Assembly (NCBI RefSeq): GCF_014647855.1 | Contig: NZ_BMPZ01000001.1 | Span: forward strand, 434,001-498,000 | Origin: Shewanella gelidii | GTDB taxonomy: Bacteria > Pseudomonadota > Gammaproteobacteria > Enterobacterales > Shewanellaceae | Direction of reading: 5' to 3' | Length of the DNA stretch: 64,000 bases | In this document: positions 58,488 through 64,000 of the stretch, in pieces | Layout of the letters: each line of letters starts with the position of its first letter | Numbering within the stretch: the stretch's first letter is position 1 | Notes under the pieces: generated by a model | The model's database searches: none | The model's input: only the letters and a program-made list of their open reading frames with translations | What the model was told of the DNA's origin: nothing | Program-made: the position numbers and the translations under genes

Positions 58488-59261
58488 CTATGCTTGGCGA
58501 GGCCGCAGCTTATTGCGCAAATGGCTTTGCCTTGCCGACAATATTTTAAAGCGCATTTTTCCACTACTCACACGATGATGTTGAGATTGGCTTTCCGCTT
58601 TAACTGAAGTAGTGCCCGCTTGACTCACATGCATTCGCGGCAATCTCACGAGCCACAACAACAAAGCCCCACAAATAGCGCCCAAAAGACAATAGCCATA
58701 AATTTGTATATTGAATCCTTCCAGATTAATAGATTCTTGTTTAATGCTGTTCTTGATTCGCTCTTGCTCCAAGTCTATAAGCATCGCCAGCTTCGCAGCT
58801 AAAGGTTCGGTTTTTTCATAGAGCGGGCCATCATATGCATCTAAATCCCGCCCAATAAATCCCTGCCGTGGCTTGGTAAAGTCCCGAAGACTTACGAGCT
58901 CTATATTCAGGTCCCTGTTGAGTAGCTTAATTTCTTGGATAATTTGAGACATCTCGGGCGTCGTGTTGGATAGCCGATAAGCTGACCACTTCGCGTCGGC
59001 CTGTGTCATTGCGTCAGACACGATAAATCCTAATTGCTCAGCGGTCAGTAAGTTACTATTGGCTTTATTCACAGCACGGGTGATTTGAATAGTTGCACTT
59101 ATGATCCCGGCCAATTTCTCGGTGCGCTCAACACTCTCTTTATAATCGCGGTTCAATGTATTTTTGGCACCATCAATCGTAGACGCACTCTGAAACGCTG
59201 CGAGGCCAAATATACAAAAAATTAAGCACACGACAAAGATAGACAATGACCTTGAACTCAT
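58488..59261 (-). CDS. Chemoreceptor-like membrane sensor lacking signalling domain
   Basis: 257 residues. TM1 about 5-22, a helical periplasmic domain of about 150 residues (resembling a four-helix-bundle ligand domain: NTLNRDYKESVERTEKLAGIISATI, AEQLGFIVSDAMTQADAKWSAYR, EPLAAKLAMLIDLEQERIKNSI), TM2 about 188-207, then only a 45-residue basic tail (SGKMRFKILSARQSHLRNKLRP). No HAMP or MCP domain follows. It is either a truncated receptor remnant or a small sensor partner. Start ATG 59261 behind GGAGAG. Confidence 0.62.
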   Translation of the reverse strand: MSSRSLSIFVVCLIFCIFGLAAFQSASTIDGAKNTLNRDYKESVERTEKLAGIISATIQITRAVNKANSNLLTAEQLGFIVSDAMTQADAKWSAYRLSNTTPEMSQIIQEIKLLNRDLNIELVSLRDFTKPRQGFIGRDLDAYDGPLYEKTEPLAAKLAMLIDLEQERIKNSIKQESINLEGFNIQIYGYCLLGAICGALLLWLVRLPRMHVSQAGTTSVKAESQSQHHRVSSGKMRFKILSARQSHLRNKLRPRQA

Positions 59262-59550
59262 AACGCTCTCCTTATCAAATTCTATGACACGAGCACCCAT
59301 TATCACGGCCCCAATTTAGATACAGCTACTCATCTAGCGATGAAAGACAAGTAGACAAAATAAATCATAGGCTTAAAGTAGGTTTTCAGATAACTTGATA
59401 AGTCTAGTACAAAGAAATGACAGTAATTTAAAAATCAACAAAAAAGTTGATAAAATGTTAAAACGCCAACAGCAGAATTGCGCGACAGGCGTTTCAACAT
59501 TGAAGAACGTGAAAGTAGAAAGCTTGATTTCATTCTATCTAGACCGCTTT

Positions 59551-60609
59551 TTAGCGACGAATAAAATAAAAAGCGACTCCCATAAACAACAATCCAGGAG
59601 CAGCAGCACCGACAAACGCCGGTAATTCGTAAACAAGGCTCATTGGACCAAATATTTCATTACTAATATAGAAAGTAAAACCAGCGACAACACCAAGCAG
59701 TACCCGAGCGCCCATGGTAACAGTCCGCAAAGGGCCAAAAACAAATGACAACGCAACAAGCATCATGACGGCAACCGTAATGGGCTGCATTAATTTACGC
59801 CAAAACGCCAACTCATAGCGGCTCTGGTCTTGGTTATTCACTTTGAGATACTCTAAATATTCTACCAAGCCTTGAATTGACAAAGCTTCAGGCTTAATCG
59901 AGACAACACTAAGCTTATCTGGCGTTAATGTAGAACGCCATTCGTCTTCAGAAACCTGCTTCAATGCCACTCTTTCATCTGAGAGGTAGGTACGCGACAC
60001 GTTAAATAGACGCCATTTATCTTTTGCATATTCAGCACTATCTGCATGCACGACCTGGTTAAGTTGCAGTGCCTTATCAAACTTATAGAGCGTTATATTT
60101 TGCAAACGATTGACGTTTTTAATCTCACCAATATTCACAAATAAATCGCCGTCTTTCGCCCAGATACCGCGCCTCGACTTTATGAGGCTGCCGCCAGTAA
60201 TTTTGGTTGTTTGTAGTTCGTTGGCCTTTTGTTCAGCAATAGGTGCCCCCCACTCACCTAACGCCATGACCAGCAGCATCAACGGAATTGCTGTCTTCAT
60301 CGCAGACATTGTAATATCTAAGCGAGACATACCGGCGACTTGCATGACCACTAACTCGGAGTTCGAAGCCAATGCGCCCATACCGATTAAAGCGCCGAGC
60401 AACACAGCCATAGGGAAAAACATTTCAATATCACGAGGGATCAAAAACAACACATAGATACCCGCATCCATCATGGTATACGCACCACGACCGACAACGC
60501 GAAGCTGGTCAACCCATTTAATAATGCCTGAAAGACCCGTTAAAATAAGCAAACATAATGCTGAAGTGCTTACAATAACTCGAGCGATGTACCAATCAAT
60601 TATCTTCAC
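59551..60609 (-). CDS. lptG: LPS export permease LptG
   Basis: 352 residues, six membrane segments in the LptF/G fold: VIVSTSALCLLILTGLSGIIKWVDQLR, EMFFPMAVLLGALIGMGALASNSELVVMQVAGMS (cytoplasmic coupling region) and the periplasmic beta-jellyroll (about 130-260). With LptF and LptB it extracts LPS from the inner membrane. ATG 60609 overlaps the lptF stop as ATGA. No promoter of its own is needed. Confidence 0.96.
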   Translation of the reverse strand: MKIIDWYIARVIVSTSALCLLILTGLSGIIKWVDQLRVVGRGAYTMMDAGIYVLFLIPRDIEMFFPMAVLLGALIGMGALASNSELVVMQVAGMSRLDITMSAMKTAIPLMLLVMALGEWGAPIAEQKANELQTTKITGGSLIKSRRGIWAKDGDLFVNIGEIKNVNRLQNITLYKFDKALQLNQVVHADSAEYAKDKWRLFNVSRTYLSDERVALKQVSEDEWRSTLTPDKLSVVSIKPEALSIQGLVEYLEYLKVNNQDQSRYELAFWRKLMQPITVAVMMLVALSFVFGPLRTVTMGARVLLGVVAGFTFYISNEIFGPMSLVYELPAFVGAAAPGLLFMGVAFYFIRR

Positions 60610-61721
60610 GCAATCGCCCTTTTTCGCTTAAATAGTCCGAAGAACTTTGACCCAACTGGTCGATCTTTTCCAAGGAGCAACAACCCGATAATAAAGGCCG
60701 AACCATGGATCCACCACATGCCTAAATAACTCGGTACAACTTCGTCCTCTAACGCTTTGCGTCCAGCGATCATCAACCCAAAATAACCAAGGTATAAAAG
60801 GATTGCCGGAAACATTTTGGCAAACTTCCCTTGACGAACATTCACACGACCTAAAGGAACCGCAATCAACGTCATTAGTATCAATGCTATCGGGATGGCA
60901 AGCCGCCAATGAAACTCTGCAACCGCACCGGGCTCTTCCAACTGAGTCATCAATTGCTCTATTGGCAACGCGGACAACTTCCGCCGGCGTGCATCAACTT
61001 CTTGTTCCTTGATCTCCATTTGATAGCCAGTAAACTCAAGTTTTTGATAAGCAACTGACTCTGGGTTCCCTTGATAGCGCTGACCATCATTCAACTGAAG
61101 GGACTGACTTCCTGAACTATCCTCGACAACTTTTCCACGCTGAGCTAAAACAATGTTGGTATCGCCGGACTCATCTTCTGGATCTGGCAATTGCGCTACA
61201 AATACTTTTTCTAGGCCATTCTTATCATCAATACGCTCAACAAATAGCACGGCTCTGCGGTTCGGGCTGGTTTGAAAACGCCCTTGCACCAATGAGGCAA
61301 GCCCAGCTTCAGATTGGGCCTGCTCAAGCACTTGGTTTTGCCTTTCTTCCGCCCATGGAGCGACATAAACAGATAGACAACCGACAACTAACATATTGGC
61401 GATGGCTAACAATAGCGTCACTCGAGTCACATACCACTCACTGATCCCTACGCCGTGCAATATCACCATTTCATGTTCGGTATACATACGTCCATGCGCA
61501 AGCAGGATCCCTAAAAATAAACTTAAGGGAACCACCAATACAGCTAACTCAGGTAAATTAAGTCCTAACAAAGTGAGCACTAATGAAGCAGGGAATTCTC
61601 CATCGGTGGCGTCGGCTAAAACTCGGACAAAATGTTGGCTAAGAAAAATAGTTAATAAGACCAAAAGCACCGCCAACTGCGCTTTTAAAACTTCTCGAAT
61701 CAAGTATCTAAATACAATCAC
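60606..61721 (-). CDS. lptF: LPS export permease LptF
   Basis: 371 residues: FRYLIREVLKAQLAVLLVLLTIFLSQHFVRVLADATDGE at the N-terminus, MYTEHEMVILHGVGIS (E-M-V-I coupling helix), a jellyroll, and a C-terminal trio of membrane segments. Start codon GTG at 61721, with GGAAG eight bases upstream; no ATG is suitable. Divergent from pepA over 221 bases, the standard gammaproteobacterial arrangement. Confidence 0.96.
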   Translation of the reverse strand: MIVFRYLIREVLKAQLAVLLVLLTIFLSQHFVRVLADATDGEFPASLVLTLLGLNLPELAVLVVPLSLFLGILLAHGRMYTEHEMVILHGVGISEWYVTRVTLLLAIANMLVVGCLSVYVAPWAEERQNQVLEQAQSEAGLASLVQGRFQTSPNRRAVLFVERIDDKNGLEKVFVAQLPDPEDESGDTNIVLAQRGKVVEDSSGSQSLQLNDGQRYQGNPESVAYQKLEFTGYQMEIKEQEVDARRRKLSALPIEQLMTQLEEPGAVAEFHWRLAIPIALILMTLIAVPLGRVNVRQGKFAKMFPAILLYLGYFGLMIAGRKALEDEVVPSYLGMWWIHGSAFIIGLLLLGKDRPVGSKFFGLFKRKRAIA

Positions 61722-61942
61722 AGGCTGCTTCCGCCGTCTAAACTTATCTTTTTGCTGGTGTCAGGCAAACTTTCATGTAGACTGTCTACTTTTGATAGTT
61801 TTCTGACCAACTACAAGGCTCGATGGCATACAAATGTGCCAAAAATAAACCAGCTTTGAAGTATTAACGTCGCCCGTTTTGGGCACAAGCAGACATTATC
61901 TAATAAATATAAAAATTTGTCTTTAAGAATCTAGGAGTGCTC

Positions 61943-63451
61943 ATGGAGTTTAGCGTAAAAAGCGGTAGCCCAGAGAAACAACGTTCCGCCTGCATCGTAG
62001 TCGGCGTGTATGAACCTCGCCGTTTATCAGGTATCGCAGAGCAGCTGGACAAGATCAGTGAAGGATATATCAGTAACCTATTACGTCGCGGCGATCTAGA
62101 GGGAAAGCCTGGCCAAATGTTACTACTGCACCATGTACCTAATGTGCTCAGTGAGCGTGTTTTGTTAGTTGGTTGTGGTAAAGAGCGTGAATTAGACGAG
62201 CGCCAATATAAGCAAATCATCGCGAAAACGATTAATACGCTCAATGAAACCGGTTCGATGGAGGCCGTTTGCTTCCTAACTGAGTTACATGTGAAAGGTC
62301 GCGATACTTATTGGAAAGTCCGCCAAGCGGTTGAGACCACAAAAAATAGTTTATATAGTTTTGACGCCCTTAAAACGCGCAAAGGTGAAACCCGTCGTCC
62401 ATTGCGTAAATTGGTGTTTAACGTACCAACGCGTCGAGAGCTACCAGTCGGTGAACGCGCAATCGATCATGGCGTTGCGGTTTCAGATGGTATGCATTTA
62501 TGCCGCGATGTCGCGAATATGCCGCCAAACATCTGTAACCCTGCTTATTTGGCATCGCAAGCTCGCCAGATGGCTGAAACCTATGACACCTTAACAGTCA
62601 CAACCATTGGCGAAGAGCAAATGGAGCAGTTAGGGATGCATACCTACCTTGCCGTTGGCCGCGGTAGCGCCAATGAGTCCATAATGACCGTCATGGAATA
62701 CAAAGGCGCAGAAGATCAATCTGCTAAGCCAATTGTCCTTGTTGGCAAAGGGCTGACCTTTGACTCGGGCGGTATTTCACTTAAACCTGGCGAAGCCATG
62801 GATGAGATGAAGTACGACATGGGTGGCGCAGCAGGTGTCATCGGTGCGATGAAATCTATCTGTGAAATGAACCTCCCCGTAAATGTGGTCGCCGTACTCG
62901 CGGGTTGTGAAAATATGCCAAGTGGTAACTCATACCGCCCCGGCGATATTTTAACGACGATGTCAGGTCAAACAGTTGAAGTTCTCAATACAGATGCTGA
63001 AGGCCGTTTAGTTTTATGTGATGTCTTAACTTACGTTGAGCGTTTCGACCCTGAACTAGTCATTGATACCGCAACATTGACCGGAGCCTGTGTTATTGCT
63101 CTTGGCAAGCATGCGTCAGGCTTATTTTCTTCGCATAACCCACTAGCGCATGAAATCTTGAATGCAGGCGAGCAAAGTGGTGACCGAGCATGGAGAATGC
63201 CGCTATGGGATGAGTACCAAGACTTATTGGATAGCCCATTTGCTGACATGACCAACCTTGGTGGCCGTCCTGCGGGTTCAATAACGGCTGCTTGTTTCCT
63301 TTCTCGCTTCACCAAGAAGTACAACTGGGCACATATCGATGTTGCAGGTTCTGCATGGAACAGCGGGGCTAATAAAGGCTCTACGGGTCGTCCTGTACCA
63401 ATCCTGACGCAGTTTGTTTTGAACCGTGCAGGTGTAGAACAAGGCGAGTAA
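61943..63451 (+). CDS. pepA: Leucyl aminopeptidase (cytosol aminopeptidase A)
   Basis: 502 residues (E. coli PepA 503). Metal-dependent M17 peptidase and, in E. coli, a DNA-binding architectural protein. [18 protein letters not shown] (Lys and Asp ligands), [11 protein letters not shown], and [18 protein letters not shown] (NTDAEGRL signature). ATG 61943 with TAGGAG upstream; the frame opens two codons earlier with GTG. Followed by a strong terminator, so it is alone; holC-valS, the usual neighbours, do not follow. Confidence 0.97.
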   Translation: MEFSVKSGSPEKQRSACIVVGVYEPRRLSGIAEQLDKISEGYISNLLRRGDLEGKPGQMLLLHHVPNVLSERVLLVGCGKERELDERQYKQIIAKTINTLNETGSMEAVCFLTELHVKGRDTYWKVRQAVETTKNSLYSFDALKTRKGETRRPLRKLVFNVPTRRELPVGERAIDHGVAVSDGMHLCRDVANMPPNICNPAYLASQARQMAETYDTLTVTTIGEEQMEQLGMHTYLAVGRGSANESIMTVMEYKGAEDQSAKPIVLVGKGLTFDSGGISLKPGEAMDEMKYDMGGAAGVIGAMKSICEMNLPVNVVAVLAGCENMPSGNSYRPGDILTTMSGQTVEVLNTDAEGRLVLCDVLTYVERFDPELVIDTATLTGACVIALGKHASGLFSSHNPLAHEILNAGEQSGDRAWRMPLWDEYQDLLDSPFADMTNLGGRPAGSITAACFLSRFTKKYNWAHIDVAGSAWNSGANKGSTGRPVPILTQFVLNRAGVEQGE

Positions 63452-63954
63452 ATAGAGTTTTAGCCTAAACAGCTCAAGCGCCTCTAAAGAAGTGGAGTTT
63501 TATACTCCACTTTTTTTGTCCCCTTGGATTGGCGATTAATTTTTTTAGTCTCAATCCAGAAAGCTTTTTAGCTGCGTCACTTAATCATTAAACAAAGAAA
63601 GTTTTCTCTTAGAATACAAACGAAGAACTCTCCGAGGGCAAGCTATTAGTACACAGCAAACCAGTTCGCAATTAACCAGCAACTGATTCATCCCAATAAA
63701 ATCCTTAAGCACTCTTAGTTCCGCAGCCAAGCGACCAACAAATCGGTTTAACAATATTTTTGAACCATAAAAACCTATGGCTCGTATTGCATCCCAAACT
63801 TCGTGTAGTCTTGGAAGAGCAACACAAAACAGCACTCAAAATGCAACAGCCTTGATGTCAGCAAACTGACAAAAGTTGGTATTTTGATTGCTAACAAGCA
63901 ACAAAGCAGCTTTGGCTTTGTACTAAAGCCAGTGTAGTTTTTTAAGGAGGGGCA
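63452..63954. other. 503-base stretch without a recognised gene
   Basis: Holds the pepA terminator and, on the minus strand, an 84-codon frame (63581-63835) that opens with GTG, has no ribosome-binding site and gives a sequence I do not recognise. The end of the stretch contains a short inverted repeat (GGCTTT 63914-63919 / AAAGCC 63925-63930) and the AAGGAGGGG site of the next gene. It may hold decayed coding DNA. Confidence 0.5.
63490..63517 (+). terminator. Terminator after pepA
   Basis: 9-bp stem AAGTGGAGT / ACTCCACTT (63490-63498 / 63504-63512), TTTAT loop, followed by five T. 38 bases beyond the stop. Confidence 0.92.
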
Positions 63955-64000
63955 ATGTCAGAATTACCGGTGGTTCACGGTGTCATCTTTGACTTGGATG
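63955..64000 (+). CDS. HAD-superfamily hydrolase, N-terminus only (cut by window edge)
   Basis: First 15 codons: MSELPVVHGVIFDLD, with the nucleophile motif DLD(G) of HAD phosphatases visible at the edge. Strong site AAGGAGGGG five bases before the ATG. Probably a beta-phosphoglucomutase/sugar-phosphatase-like IA-type enzyme, but nothing beyond the motif can be read. Confidence 0.7.
   Translation, partial: MSELPVVHGVIFDLD

Noticed and set aside
59395..59625. 76-codon plus-strand frame between the sensor-like gene and lptG
   Set aside because: Opens with TTG, has no ribosome-binding site, runs 75 bases into the 3' end of lptG on the other strand, and the protein is a low-complexity, polar sequence like no family I know.
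63581..63835. 84-codon minus-strand frame after pepA
   Set aside because: GTG start without a site; sequence unrecognised. Kept only as a description of the intergenic stretch, because it might be a relic.

Overview
The window is a 64 kb piece of ordinary, gene-dense chromosome from a marine-type gammaproteobacterium. Base composition is moderate. The gene families point to the Alteromonadales/Vibrionales neighbourhood: lptD-surA-pdxA-rsmA-apaG-apaH, pepA divergent from lptF-lptG, rplU-rpmA-obgE beside ispB, and many small families that are mostly restricted to that group (DUF2913, DUF2960, DUF3144, DUF3634, DUF3718, DUF3833, DUF4447). I see no rRNA, tRNA, CRISPR array, insertion sequence, integrase or prophage block. 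I cannot name a genus from the sequence alone.

Layout. 1-4.4 kb: a truncated MipA/OmpV-type outer-membrane gene, a Cache chemoreceptor, gabD and a small DUF3634 gene. 4.4-13.7 kb: a ten-gene minus-strand operon (TudS-like DUF523/DUF1722, photolyase, NTF2-like, SDR, FAD oxidoreductase, DUF1365, cyclopropane-synthase-like methyltransferase, DUF2878, chalcone-isomerase-like, DUF3833 lipoprotein). Its content matches the light/singlet-oxygen (RpoE-ChrR type) lipid-modification regulons known elsewhere, but no sigma/anti-sigma pair lies in the window. 13.7-22 kb: a DUF368 polyprenyl-phosphate transporter, a hotdog-fold protein, DUF418, two small membrane proteins or enzymes, a lone solute-binding protein, a Ycf46-like AAA ATPase and an HlyD/DUF3302 pair.

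22-36.4 kb: purT, a 2-hydroxyacid dehydrogenase, djlA, murU-amgK (peptidoglycan recycling), then divergently lptD-surA-pdxA-rsmA-apaG-apaH (outer-membrane biogenesis, PLP synthesis, rRNA methylation, Ap4A hydrolysis) and a second chemoreceptor. 36.4-43.3 kb: DUF3718, folA, a split ThrE exporter, obgE, rpmA, rplU, ispB, ung and DUF3144. 43.3-52.7 kb: a LysE exporter, a SMI1/KNR4 + HTH pair, GST, yehS, maeA, an X-Pro aminopeptidase and a DEAD-box helicase. 52.7-59.3 kb: a more accessory stretch of single genes (periplasmic peroxiredoxin-like, DUF2913, a second lone solute-binding protein, YqiJ-like, DsrE-like, GNAT, DUF2960, RDD, and a chemoreceptor-like protein with no signalling domain). 59.5-64 kb: lptG-lptF divergent from pepA, a 0.5 kb stretch with no recognisable gene, and the start of a HAD hydrolase.

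The most interesting unit is the 4.4-13.7 kb operon. It begins just behind a clean terminator. Upstream of its first gene lies a sequence resembling an ECF-sigma promoter of the ChrR class. Its methyltransferase lacks several residues of the cyclopropane-synthase active site, which suggests a different lipid product (for example a methylated or furan-type fatty acid). Several genes use TTG or GTG starts (gabD, pdxA, lptF, the ThrE large subunit, DUF418, one solute-binding protein, GNAT). Starts below were chosen by ribosome-binding site and family length. All homology calls are by eye, without database searches.
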